Shown one piece after another: positions 38,403 through 46,984 of a stretch of 64,000 nt of DNA. Source of the DNA: Bacillus sp. T33-2 (GTDB lineage: Bacteria; Bacillota; Bacilli; Bacillales; Cytobacillaceae); NCBI RefSeq assembly GCF_002860205.1, contig NZ_PGVB01000002.1:62001-126000 (forward strand), read 5' to 3'. The notes under the pieces were generated by a model that worked only from the letters and a program-made list of their open reading frames with translations, did no database searches and was not told where the DNA came from. Every line of letters begins with the position of its first letter. Position 1 is the stretch's first letter. The position numbers and the translations under genes are program-made.

Positions 38403-39225
38403 AAATATTCACCGCAACAATGTAAAAAGCAATGGCATTTGCGAAGATGGGATTGACGTATTCCTCTTTGTAGATTGGATACAAAACTTCAATGTTTGAA
38501 AAATAATTCTTTAAATAAGGAAGTATCCCTTCAGCAATTCCTCCAGCAACAAATGTCTTATCATCTGATTTCCACTTCTTAAGCGTATGAGTTGCTATTC
38601 CTCTGGCAAGTGATTGTAGACTGTTTGTTTTATTTGTATTAACACCAAACGGCAATGTACTGGAGTCTTTATCAATGTATTTACCTTCATATACAGTTGA
38701 GAAATTGACAGTACCAGATCCAACATCAAGTATTCTTACCATTCCAGGTTGTTGATTGCTCCAAAAAGCACTAACACCTTCAGCAGCAACTTCAACTTTA
38801 TTGATTATGAAAGTCTTCTCTATCCCATTAATTGAAATAGTGTGCTTACCTTTGATTATTTTTTTCATTTTGTTCTTCTCTTCATTGCTATGTCTAGAAA
38901 TTGGTTGACCTATTACAATATCAAATACCGTTTCATCAACTTTGTTCACTGTAATGTATCTGTGAATCCCAATCAGTACTCGAAGTAATGTATCGGTATG
39001 TGCCTTGGTGTCACCCATTATTGAACCCCCGAACTCTGACTCATAAAGAGCTAACGAACCAGCAAAGCCTCTTTCACCTTGATATTCAAAAATCATATCA
39101 TCATGACCGTGTATTTGCTGAAGATTAATTTCTCGACTTTCTCCAATGGCAGAGATAAATTCCATCAAACCATAATCGCCACAAATTTTAACTCTGTGAT
39201 TCCCTGCATCGATTCCTAATTTCAT
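38395..39225 (-). CDS. parM: ParM/Alp-type actin-like plasmid segregation ATPase (276 aa)
   Basis: Start MKLGIDAGNHRVKICGDYGL at 39225 after AAGGAGGTATTACCAAGT (frame opens at 39267). Actin-fold signatures: phosphate-1 LGIDAGNHRVK (~2-13), IVIGQPISRH, phosphate-2 ILDVGSGTVNF (~165), and the adenosine motif FVAGGIAEG (~232). It polymerises with ATP to push replicated copies apart with the RHH adaptor encoded next. Its presence argues that the element is kept extrachromosomally at low copy number. Confidence 0.85.
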   Translation of the reverse strand: MKLGIDAGNHRVKICGDYGLMEFISAIGESREINLQQIHGHDDMIFEYQGERGFAGSLALYESEFGGSIMGDTKAHTDTLLRVLIGIHRYITVNKVDETVFDIVIGQPISRHSNEEKNKMKKIIKGKHTISINGIEKTFIINKVEVAAEGVSAFWSNQQPGMVRILDVGSGTVNFSTVYEGKYIDKDSSTLPFGVNTNKTNSLQSLARGIATHTLKKWKSDDKTFVAGGIAEGILPYLKNYFSNIEVLYPIYKEEYVNPIFANAIAFYIVAVNIYD

Positions 39226-39246
39226 ACTTGGTAATACCTCCTTCTT

Positions 39247-39305
39247 ACTTGTGTCATACAAGTTCATGTCTCAGTGATTGTTTATTACAAGAGTCATACA
39301 CTTGT
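39247..39305. promoter_or_regulatory. Two palindromes upstream of parM
   Basis: ACTTGTGTCATACAAGT (39247-39263) and ACAAGAGTCATACACTTGT (39287-39305) share the core GTCATACA, 41 bases apart. Each has 5-base inverted arms. They lie in the parM leader and would suit binding by the ParR-like protein for autoregulation or as the centromere. Confidence 0.5.
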
Positions 39306-39394
39306 AGGATTGATACACATTATGATGAAGCGATTTGTCCATATTACACTTTAAAAAGAAAAGTTTTTATTTTTGAATTTCTTATAAAATTAAC

Positions 39395-39423
39395 TTGATT
39401 AAAATAAAATAATTTAATATAAT
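39395..39423 (+). promoter_or_regulatory. Promoter of the phage RNA polymerase operon
   Basis: TTGATT (39395-39400), the consensus spacer AAAATAAAATAATTTAA (17 bases) and TATAAT (39418-39423). It is the only plus-strand copy among the twelve; it reads into the 62-residue gene and the YonO-like polymerase. Confidence 0.8.
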
Positions 39424-39502
39424 CTAATTATGAACACTAAAGTTAAATATATTCATAGGTTGATATAAAGCAACTTATCACATCAAGAAGGAGGTGAAAA
39501 GT

Positions 39503-39691
39503 GTGGAAAAGAATAAATTCAGAAAAAGTGAGGTGATTGCATTTCTTGAGGGTCAGATCCTCAGTGGTGCAGCTACAGATGAACAAGAGGAATTATATAT
39601 CGATTACAAATGGAATGGAGTATTAAAACGAAATAATTATACATACAAGAAACTGATTAAGGAGATGAAAAGACATTACGAGGGGGAATAA
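39503..39691 (+). CDS. Small protein preceding the phage polymerase (62 aa)
   Basis: GTG behind AAGGAGGTGAAAAGT gives MEKNKFRKSEVIAFLEGQIL; basic helical protein ending KKLIKEMKRHYEGE. It sits in the yonP position of SPbeta, seven bases before the polymerase gene. No motif recognised; a polymerase partner is possible. Confidence 0.6.
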   Translation: MEKNKFRKSEVIAFLEGQILSGAATDEQEELYIDYKWNGVLKRNNYTYKKLIKEMKRHYEGE

Positions 39692-39698
39692 TATATAC

Positions 39699-42317
39699 GT
39701 GAAGGGACTTGAAAAACAGGTTTACATATACAGCTTGGACACCAGTGCTTTTTATACAGAAGAAGAAAATAAAATACATATTAAACTGTTGAAGTTATAT
39801 AAAGTAAGAAACTCACTTAAAGATAAATTAAAGAAGCTTGGAGATGATCAACTACGGAAAGCCAAACTTGTTGGAGCTGTAAAAAAATCAACTGAGCGTA
39901 TTAATAAATTAAAGTCTGAATTAATCAATTTGCTTAATGAGCATAACGGTATAAGAACACTTAGAGAAGATTCCTTGAAAGAAAATAAGATTATTGGAAT
40001 GTTCGATTCTGCTCTGACAAGAACAATTGGTATGAAGACTGATAAAATCTCAACCAGTTTGATGGTTGTAAGGGTTTATTATTACCAAATCCTAAAAGAA
40101 TTAATTGAACATGGGTATTATTACAAAGGTGAAAAATACATATACTTCTCTTCCAGTGCAGGTCAAATTAGGACTAAGAAAGGTGTTTGGATTAAAGAAT
40201 CTTTGTGGAAAGAACATGAGGGAGCCTTGACTTGTGGACTGTCAATAGACGAAATCAATACTAAAGGTGGAAGTAATGCAAATAAACTTCTCGCATACAA
40301 AGCACTCACTGCTTCAGCTTCTACACAATGGACTGATTTTGATATTGATCGAACTATAGTTGTTCCTGATCTTGAAACAAAGGTTACTGCAATGTTTGAT
40401 TACATAAACAGAGATACCTACGAAATAACACCAAAACAAATGAGTGTTCCGATTGAGCATACTGACGGTTGCGGAATGATTCTCCCCAAAAAGTCTAAAA
40501 AGGCTTTTATGGTTAGGTTGCCGTATGTAAAAGGACTTTTAGTTCCGTTCGCTTTTGATGAATTTGCAAAACAACACGGTAATACAAAAGTCACAGATAT
40601 TTACGGTAAAGAATGGGACATTGTTGATGATAATATACATATTATCTTTACTGCTTCGCAATTCAAGATGAAAAAATACTATGAGGACTGGCAAGATTAT
40701 AAAAATCGCTTTAAGGTTAATAAATGTCAGGCTGTGAAATTGAATGAAGAAGATATAGGAGTTGAAGCAACCCTTAATTATCAGATGTTGCAGACTTTAA
40801 CATCTATTTCAGATACAGAATTAGAGCAGTTAGCTACAGCAACCAATAATGACATTTGCAGTATTGGATCAGACAAAGCCACAATGCTTCGGATACTGGG
40901 CGCAACCAGAACAAACAAAAGAAAAAATTATTACCAGGAAGCACTTCTTATTTATCCTGAGCTACTGAATGATGACCATTCCAAGAAGATTATTAAGGAT
41001 AAAAAGAAATCAATGGTTCGTGATGCGATTGCTGGCAAGTTGAAAATGAATGGCAGATACGTATATCTAGTGCCAGATTTATATGCCTTTTGCGAAAGGT
41101 TATTAATGAATAAGGAGAATCCTACCGGATTACTTGGAAACGGTGAAGTTTATTGCAGAGTTTTTGAAGAAGGTAAACTGGACATTCTTAGAAGTCCGCA
41201 TTTGTATAAAGAGCACTCTATTCGAACAAATAATTTTAATGATGAAAGAAACAAATGGTTCATAACAAATGGAATTTATACGAGCATATTTGATCCGATT
41301 TCTAGAATTTTACAATTTGATAATGACGGAGACAAAGCTTTGTGTGTCCAGGATGAGTTATTCGTATCAGTTGCTGAAAGAAATATGGAAGGCATACTTC
41401 CTCTCTATTATGAAATGAGTTCGGCAAGTGCAGGACAAATAACAAACAGTGTTTTTTATGAAAATCTCCTTCTGGCTTTTAAAGCAAACATAGGAGAAGT
41501 AAGCAACAACATTACAAAAGTGTTCAATAGTAACAATATTGATCTTCGAGTTGTCAAATGGCTCACTGCTGAGAATAATTATATTATTGATTATGCTAAG
41601 TCACTCTATATGCCAATTCGACCAGATTGGGTTGACGAGAAAATTAAAGGATACATAAAAAGTAAAGTTCCGAATTTCTTTATTGAAGCAAAGGACAAGG
41701 AAAAGCATCAAGTAGAACCAATTAACGATTCTACAGTAAACAGACTGAGGAAGATAATACAAAATAAACGTATCAACTTTGAAGGAGTTGCTGGTTTATT
41801 TGATTACAGAATGCTAATGTGTAATCCTGTTGAACGAATAGATAAAGATGTAATCATTAAGTATGAGGAATTAGACAGAAAGAAGCGATGGATGATGCAG
41901 TCTAATGATTCCAAAAATAAAACGAACAAAAAATTCCATGTCTTTAAGTCAATACGAGAAGAATTGTCTCAAGTCCTCAATGATGAAGAAAGAATCGTTG
42001 ATATTCTTGTAGAGCATCTTTACGGAAGAAAGAAAAGTAAGTTCAAAGACACTCTTTGGTGGACTTACGGAGATATTCTTCTTAGAAATCTTAGAGATAA
42101 TTTAAAAGGAACTAAGCAGTGTGAAAGTTGTGGGAGAAGAATTCAAATAATAAACAACCAAAGCAAATACTGTGAATCCTGCTTTCTAGAACATAGGAAA
42201 GAGTATAAAAAGGAAAAAGAAAAAGAATACAGGGCAAGAAAACGTGGACAATTGGACAATAAAGAAACGTTGAAAAATCAATATATTGCATCTGTAAGAT
42301 TGCCACAGAGTATCTGA
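39699..42317 (+). CDS. yonO: YonO-like single-subunit DNA-dependent RNA polymerase (872 aa)
   Basis: GTG start behind AGGGGGAATAATATATAC. The key motif QFDNDGDKAL (~538-547) is the metal-binding DxDGD of the RNA-silencing/YonO polymerase family, distant kin of the multisubunit RNA polymerase large subunits. Length is close to SPbeta YonO, and position at the head of the late cluster is the same. The N-terminal ~90 residues are coiled coil (LKKLGDDQLRKAKLVGAVKK); the C-terminus adds CESCGRR and CESCF zinc ligands and a basic tail. It should transcribe the late genes that follow, independently of host polymerase. Confidence 0.88.
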   Translation: MKGLEKQVYIYSLDTSAFYTEEENKIHIKLLKLYKVRNSLKDKLKKLGDDQLRKAKLVGAVKKSTERINKLKSELINLLNEHNGIRTLREDSLKENKIIGMFDSALTRTIGMKTDKISTSLMVVRVYYYQILKELIEHGYYYKGEKYIYFSSSAGQIRTKKGVWIKESLWKEHEGALTCGLSIDEINTKGGSNANKLLAYKALTASASTQWTDFDIDRTIVVPDLETKVTAMFDYINRDTYEITPKQMSVPIEHTDGCGMILPKKSKKAFMVRLPYVKGLLVPFAFDEFAKQHGNTKVTDIYGKEWDIVDDNIHIIFTASQFKMKKYYEDWQDYKNRFKVNKCQAVKLNEEDIGVEATLNYQMLQTLTSISDTELEQLATATNNDICSIGSDKATMLRILGATRTNKRKNYYQEALLIYPELLNDDHSKKIIKDKKKSMVRDAIAGKLKMNGRYVYLVPDLYAFCERLLMNKENPTGLLGNGEVYCRVFEEGKLDILRSPHLYKEHSIRTNNFNDERNKWFITNGIYTSIFDPISRILQFDNDGDKALCVQDELFVSVAERNMEGILPLYYEMSSASAGQITNSVFYENLLLAFKANIGEVSNNITKVFNSNNIDLRVVKWLTAENNYIIDYAKSLYMPIRPDWVDEKIKGYIKSKVPNFFIEAKDKEKHQVEPINDSTVNRLRKIIQNKRINFEGVAGLFDYRMLMCNPVERIDKDVIIKYEELDRKKRWMMQSNDSKNKTNKKFHVFKSIREELSQVLNDEERIVDILVEHLYGRKKSKFKDTLWWTYGDILLRNLRDNLKGTKQCESCGRRIQIINNQSKYCESCFLEHRKEYKKEKEKEYRARKRGQLDNKETLKNQYIASVRLPQSI

Positions 42318-42473
42318 AAATGCCTAGATATCAACGTTTCAAAGCATTTTTAGATAATATTGTACAAAGGAAGAAAAAGCTAAAGTACAAGTAAAATGGC
42401 GATTATCTCTCTCCCACCTCAAGTATCAATACAGTTTTTTATTATAAAATAATTAAACATAAATAAATTAACA

Positions 42474-42511
42474 AGGGTAGGTAATCAATCCCCTCACCTC
42501 TCCCCTACCCT
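42474..42511 (+). promoter_or_regulatory. Hairpin in the leader of the late cluster
   Basis: AGGGTAGG/CCTACCCT (42474-42481 and 42504-42511) in the 227-base gap between the polymerase gene and the PIN-PhoH gene. The gap also has an AT-rich stretch near 42440. Any YonO-type promoter should lie here or upstream, but no recognised consensus exists to identify it. Confidence 0.45.
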
Positions 42512-42544
42512 ACTATATCAAATCTGAAAACAAGGGGCTAATTT

Positions 42545-43795
42545 ATGGACAAACTTTATCTAGTTGACACAAATGCTATCTTGGAGACACCAGAAGCTTT
42601 AATTGAATATCATACAGTAATACTTAGTCACGTAATACGTGAATTAGAAAAACATAAAATTAGTTTTAACAAAGAACTAGCATATAAAGCAAGGCGAGCT
42701 ACAAGATACATAGAGGAAAATAAAGATAAAGTAAAATTTGATTTTAATGATTATCAGGTACGTTTTGATACAGAAGCAGATCAGCAATATACCGACAATA
42801 AGATTCTGCAAGCTTGTTTGGATAATGGTTACGGAATTATCACTAATGACCTTTTATTAAAATTCAAGGCTGAAGGATTAAATATTGAAGTTTTAGAAAC
42901 TGTAAGAACCATAGAAACTGAATATAGTGGTGTTTTTGATTTATACATAACTAAACAAAAAGCAGACCAGGAATTATTAGCCGATATATACCAAGATCCT
43001 TACAACAATAGATTCGATTTAGTAAAAAATCAATATCTATACATATGGGATAAAGATTCTCCTACCTATAATGAAGACGGTGCGCTAAACGGATATAGTT
43101 TTATCGATTGTTTCAAATTTGATGGTGAAAAAATAATCAAATTGAGATTCAAGCCAATCTTCTCTAAGTTTATGGGTGAAAAAGTAAAACCAATCAATAA
43201 GAAACAAGAAATGCTCTTTGATCTTTTACAAAATAAAGACATATCAATCAAGGCTTGCTTTGGTAAGTATGGTGTCGGCAAAGACTTTGTAATGATTAAT
43301 CATGCTCTTGATTTAATTGAACAAGGGAAAATGGATAAATTAATTTGGGCAAGAAACAATGTTGAACTTGAAGATGTCCCAACGCTGGGTATTCTCCCTG
43401 GAGACAAAATAGAAAAACTTATTGAATTTGCAATGCCATTAGCAGACCATGTTGGTGGTGTTGAAGGTTTAAAGATGCTTATACTACAAGGAAAAATTGA
43501 AATTCAGCATCTTGGGAGTTTACGTGGTAGAGATATTAAACGTTCAATTATTTACGTGACTGAATGCCAAAATAACACAAATAAGCATATTAAACTACTC
43601 ATTGGACGTGTGGGTAAAGAATCACAGTTATGGCTAAATGGAGATTTGATGCAAACTGACAAAGAGGTATATAGAAGAAATAGCGGAATTAGAGCTTTGT
43701 CAGTGCTGAAAGGAAACAAACTTTTCGGTCAGGTCACTTTAGATAAGACTGAACGCAGCGATACAGCACAACTGGCTGAGTTAATTGAGGATTAA
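42545..43795 (+). CDS. PIN-PhoH fusion ATPase (416 aa)
   Basis: N-terminal PIN nuclease-like domain (~1-130; LVDTNAILET, HVIRELEKHK, DNKILQACLDNGYGIITND with conserved acidic residues). C-terminal PhoH-type ATPase (~235-416): GKYGVGKD in place of the usual GxxGTGKT, IIYVTECQN as Walker B, LWLNGDLMQTD. PIN-PhoH proteins resemble YlaK of Bacillus and act on RNA. The Walker A ends in Asp instead of Ser/Thr, so nucleotide hydrolysis may be altered. Confidence 0.82.
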   Translation: MDKLYLVDTNAILETPEALIEYHTVILSHVIRELEKHKISFNKELAYKARRATRYIEENKDKVKFDFNDYQVRFDTEADQQYTDNKILQACLDNGYGIITNDLLLKFKAEGLNIEVLETVRTIETEYSGVFDLYITKQKADQELLADIYQDPYNNRFDLVKNQYLYIWDKDSPTYNEDGALNGYSFIDCFKFDGEKIIKLRFKPIFSKFMGEKVKPINKKQEMLFDLLQNKDISIKACFGKYGVGKDFVMINHALDLIEQGKMDKLIWARNNVELEDVPTLGILPGDKIEKLIEFAMPLADHVGGVEGLKMLILQGKIEIQHLGSLRGRDIKRSIIYVTECQNNTNKHIKLLIGRVGKESQLWLNGDLMQTDKEVYRRNSGIRALSVLKGNKLFGQVTLDKTERSDTAQLAELIED

Positions 43796-43796
43796 G

Positions 43797-43825
43797 CCCT
43801 ACATAAAGTAGGGTTATTTTTGTTT
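43797..43825 (+). terminator. Intrinsic terminator
   Basis: CCCTAC/GTAGGG stem with a five-base loop, then TTATTTTTGTTT; directly after the PIN-PhoH gene. Confidence 0.85.
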
Positions 43826-43849
43826 AAGGAGAAAAAGGAGGAATTTAGG

Positions 43850-44041
43850 ATGGCAAGTAAAAAGGTAAACCAGGTAAATTTAAAAGGTGCTTTTGAATTA
43901 GATACTATGGAAGTGACTGAACAAACAAAAGAAGCAGAATTCACATATGACTTTTTGGCAATCTTACGTGAGTTTGATGGAAAGCAAGTGTCAATCACCA
44001 TTAAAGAAGAGAATGAACTTCCAGTCAAGGATGAGGAATAA
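43850..44041 (+). CDS. yonK: YonK-family protein (63 aa)
   Basis: MASKKVNQVNLKGAFELDTM, EVTEQTKEAEFTYDFLAI, ITIKEENELPVKDEE closely match SPbeta YonK throughout. The family forms a small oligomeric protein of unknown function (structure known for the B. subtilis protein). Start at 43850 after AAAGGAGGAATTTAGG; the frame opens at 43820. Three bases separate it from the next gene. Confidence 0.88.
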   Translation: MASKKVNQVNLKGAFELDTMEVTEQTKEAEFTYDFLAILREFDGKQVSITIKEENELPVKDEE

Positions 44042-44044
44042 TCT

Positions 44045-45283
44045 ATGACAGAATACAACTTTGATAGATTACAAGGAGAAACTAAATTTCGCCATCTAGT
44101 TAGATTGTCTGTTGATAAATTAAATGGATTACACAAGACAGATTGGTTGGATATTAAGGAAATGTTTGACTTCCAACATTCCGGTGAATCACTTCGTAAA
44201 TATGCTGCAGGTTGGAAGCTATTACTGGAAAATGAAGAAATCGAACAACTTAATTCTGAGGAAGAAATTACATATAAAGAAACAACTGAAATATTATCAG
44301 ACGGATCACATAAGTCAGATAAACTTATAAGAATGAATGCCGAACAGAGCAAAGATATTAATTATATACTTGAAGCACATGGGTTCAATAAAGAATCATG
44401 GGAACTAGTAAATGCCAAGAACAACATCTGGAATGTTTATAGTAAACAAGATGGTGTTCAATCTCTTTATTCTAGTAAGATTACAGTTAAACCAAAAGTA
44501 TCAGGTTTTGACGTTGATAAGTTCCTAGAGAAAGCAAAGCAAGAAATTATTCCTGTGCATATTATTGAAAAAGTAACCGAAGGAATTGGATTATTAGAAG
44601 TACCATTGTTTGATTTGCATTTTGGAGTTAATACCTATGAATCATACATACCTGTTCGAGATAAGACTCTATCAAAAATTCACAGTAAAAAATGGGATAA
44701 AATTTTCTTCATAATCGGTCAAGATTTACTACATAATAATGGGTTTGACGGTAAAACATCTAGTGGCACACTCATTGAAAAAGTTGATATGGATAAAGCA
44801 TGGGATGATGCATTTACTTTCTACTGTGATTTAATCAATGCTGCTCAAAACAATTCAAACAGTGTTGAATGTTCTTACTCTATTGCGAATCATGATGATT
44901 CAATGAGTTGGAGTTTGGTAAAGTGTCTAGAAATAAAATTCCCCGATATAAAATTTGACACATCCAAAAAGGTGAGAAAATCATTTGTTTGGAATGATGT
45001 ATTTATTGGTTATTCACATGGTCATAAAGGTTCTTCCCGTTTACATGAGAATTTCTTATCTGATTTTGGTAAACAAATGGCGGTTGCTGAAGTGGTAGAA
45101 ATTCATACAGGACACATACATACTGAGACTGCAAAAGATAAATTTGGTGTGTTGGTAAGAACATTATCAACTAAGGGTAAAACTGACGACTGGCATGATG
45201 ACAATGGGTTCGTTGGTGCTCATAAGCGTTTTCAGTTATTTGAGTATTCTCCTAGTAGTTTGGATGCTATTTATTATATTTAA
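44045..45283 (+). CDS. Metallophosphoesterase-fold protein (412 aa)
   Basis: N-terminal ~75 residues include a DNA-binding-like segment (LDIKEMFDFQHSGESLRKYA). The C-terminal part shows calcineurin-like metal motifs: FDLHFG, IIGQDLLHNNG, ANHDDSMSW, GYSHGHKG and HTGHIHTE. Position corresponds to YonJ of SPbeta. Such phage enzymes may process DNA or RNA ends during packaging or recombination; the substrate is not evident. Confidence 0.8.
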   Translation: MTEYNFDRLQGETKFRHLVRLSVDKLNGLHKTDWLDIKEMFDFQHSGESLRKYAAGWKLLLENEEIEQLNSEEEITYKETTEILSDGSHKSDKLIRMNAEQSKDINYILEAHGFNKESWELVNAKNNIWNVYSKQDGVQSLYSSKITVKPKVSGFDVDKFLEKAKQEIIPVHIIEKVTEGIGLLEVPLFDLHFGVNTYESYIPVRDKTLSKIHSKKWDKIFFIIGQDLLHNNGFDGKTSSGTLIEKVDMDKAWDDAFTFYCDLINAAQNNSNSVECSYSIANHDDSMSWSLVKCLEIKFPDIKFDTSKKVRKSFVWNDVFIGYSHGHKGSSRLHENFLSDFGKQMAVAEVVEIHTGHIHTETAKDKFGVLVRTLSTKGKTDDWHDDNGFVGAHKRFQLFEYSPSSLDAIYYI

Positions 45284-45372
45284 TAAAAATTAATTATACA
45301 TATAAAGGTATGATGATAAATATATTCATCCGATGCCTCTAAATTAACATTATGAATTTGGAGGTTTTACAT

Positions 45373-45966
45373 ATGAAAAAGAAATTGTGTTTTGAATGTG
45401 ATGAGTCAAAGGGCTTTGGAGTATTAGAGAAAATCTACCTTGATAGCTTAAAGGATAGACGCATTGTGTTAAATCAGGAAATTGACAGTGAAGTATTTGA
45501 TTTAGTGGCAATGCAGATTAAAAAATTTAACAAAGAAGATGAAGGCAAACCGATTGAAGAAAGAAAACCAATTGAATTACACATAAATTCCGTTGGTGGA
45601 AGTGTTTATGATGGCTTCGGGTTGATTTCAGCAATTTTGTCGAGTAAAACTCCTGTACATGGATACTGTGATGGCTATGTAATGTCAATGGGCTTCGCCA
45701 TTTATGCATCATGCCATAAGCGATTCGCAGGACGTTTCTCCAATTTCATGTATCATGAAATTTCAACAATGGCATGGGGTAAGAATACTGAAATTGAAGA
45801 AATCACTAAAGAAAATCGCAGGTTGGCAAAGATGTATGATGATTTGATTGTTGAGAGAACTAACATAAAACAAAATAAACTAAACTTAGTTAAAAAAGGT
45901 AAGAAAGACTGGTTCTTTGGTGTTAATGAAGCATTAGATTACGGACTAGTGCACGAAGTAATTTAA
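45373..45966 (+). CDS. ClpP-like serine protease, probable prohead protease (197 aa)
   Basis: MKKKLCFECDESKGFGVLEK; start at 45373 after TTTGGAGGTTTTACAT. ClpP fold motifs: LHINSVGGSVYDGFGLISAI, the nucleophile Ser in GYVMSMGFAIYA and His in YHEIS. Located just before terminase genes, so it probably matures the capsid scaffold. Typical ClpP-type prohead proteases are of this length. Confidence 0.83.
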   Translation: MKKKLCFECDESKGFGVLEKIYLDSLKDRRIVLNQEIDSEVFDLVAMQIKKFNKEDEGKPIEERKPIELHINSVGGSVYDGFGLISAILSSKTPVHGYCDGYVMSMGFAIYASCHKRFAGRFSNFMYHEISTMAWGKNTEIEEITKENRRLAKMYDDLIVERTNIKQNKLNLVKKGKKDWFFGVNEALDYGLVHEVI

Positions 45967-45990
45967 AATGCTGATTTTATGAGAACCCCT

Positions 45991-46054
45991 TACACAGCGT
46001 TCACTCTCCCCCTCCCCTCTTGGTTGAGTGAGCGTTGAATAAGAGGTTTTTTAA
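45991..46054 (+). terminator. Terminator with competing upstream hairpin
   Basis: CCTCTT (46016-46021) and AAGAGG (46041-46046) form a stem followed by TTTTTT. A second stem, CGTTCACTC with GAGTGAGCG (45998-46034), overlaps it so both cannot form at once. This resembles an attenuator before the terminase genes. Confidence 0.65.
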
Positions 46055-46078
46055 TTCTATAGAAGGGTGGTGTAAAAA

Positions 46079-46984
46079 TTGTCTAAGACGGCAACGAGAA
46101 CTTGTATTAAGTGTGAAAAACAAAAAAGAGACGCTGATTTTTACGTTTCTTCTAGTCCATTGCATAACGGAAAAATTCCATTTTGTAAAATATGTATCCG
46201 TGAGCAAGTTGATGTTAGCGACATTGAATCGGTAAAAAATACTCTTAGGATGATTGATCGTCCGTACATTCAATTTTTATGGGAAACATCTTCCGATGAA
46301 GCACAACAAACTAATAAAGATTCTTTCGGCTTGTATATGAAAAATTTGGGCATGAGGCAATATAGAGATTTAACTTGGAAAGATTCTTCTAGTACTGAAT
46401 CTCAAACTAGGAATAATACTCATGAAGATGAAATCCCAACTATAAAATATAACACTTTTAAAATATCGGATGAAATTATTAATAAATGGGGCTACGGTTA
46501 TTCTCAAGAAGAATACAAAGCATTTGAGAACAAATACCAAATGCTTAAGAACAACTACCAAGAAAAAACAGCAATGCACACAGAGGCACTATTAACCTAT
46601 ATTCGGTATCGAGTAAAAGAAGAAATTGCTACTGCAAAAGGTGAAGTTAAGGATGCGAAAGATTGGGGAGCATTAGCACAGAAAGCAGCGCAAGACGCTA
46701 AAATTAATCCATCACAATTAAGCAAATCTGATTTGTCTGATGGTCTAGATACATTCGGTCAATTAGTACGAACAGTTGAGCAAGCAATAGATATAATTCC
46801 CATCCTTCCTCAATTCAAGGAAAGACCACAAGATAAAGTTGATTTTACATTATGGTGCTATATTAATTATGTCAGAGATTTAAAAGGATTGCCTCTGGCT
46901 GAGTATCAAGACATATATGGATTCTATGAATCTCGTAAAAAAGAATACGAAGAGCGTTTTGTAGATTTGGAGAGTGAAGTCTAA
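46079..46984 (+). CDS. Probable terminase small subunit (301 aa)
   Basis: TTG start behind AAGGGTGGTGTAAAAA. N-terminal zinc finger (CIKCEKQKRDADFYV, FCKICI), then a helical body with KAFENKYQMLKNNYQEKT and VKEEIATAKGEVKDAKDWG. One-base overlap (TAATG) with the large terminase gene and SPbeta yonG position support the role: DNA recognition for packaging. Confidence 0.72.
   Translation: MSKTATRTCIKCEKQKRDADFYVSSSPLHNGKIPFCKICIREQVDVSDIESVKNTLRMIDRPYIQFLWETSSDEAQQTNKDSFGLYMKNLGMRQYRDLTWKDSSSTESQTRNNTHEDEIPTIKYNTFKISDEIINKWGYGYSQEEYKAFENKYQMLKNNYQEKTAMHTEALLTYIRYRVKEEIATAKGEVKDAKDWGALAQKAAQDAKINPSQLSKSDLSDGLDTFGQLVRTVEQAIDIIPILPQFKERPQDKVDFTLWCYINYVRDLKGLPLAEYQDIYGFYESRKKEYEERFVDLESEV

Noticed and set aside
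42318-42400. Tiny basic open frame just after the polymerase gene
   Set aside because: No ribosome site, and I could not confirm its reading frame reliably.
43792-44352. 186-codon minus-strand open frame
   Set aside because: Antisense to yonK and the phosphoesterase gene; composition is the complement of those genes.
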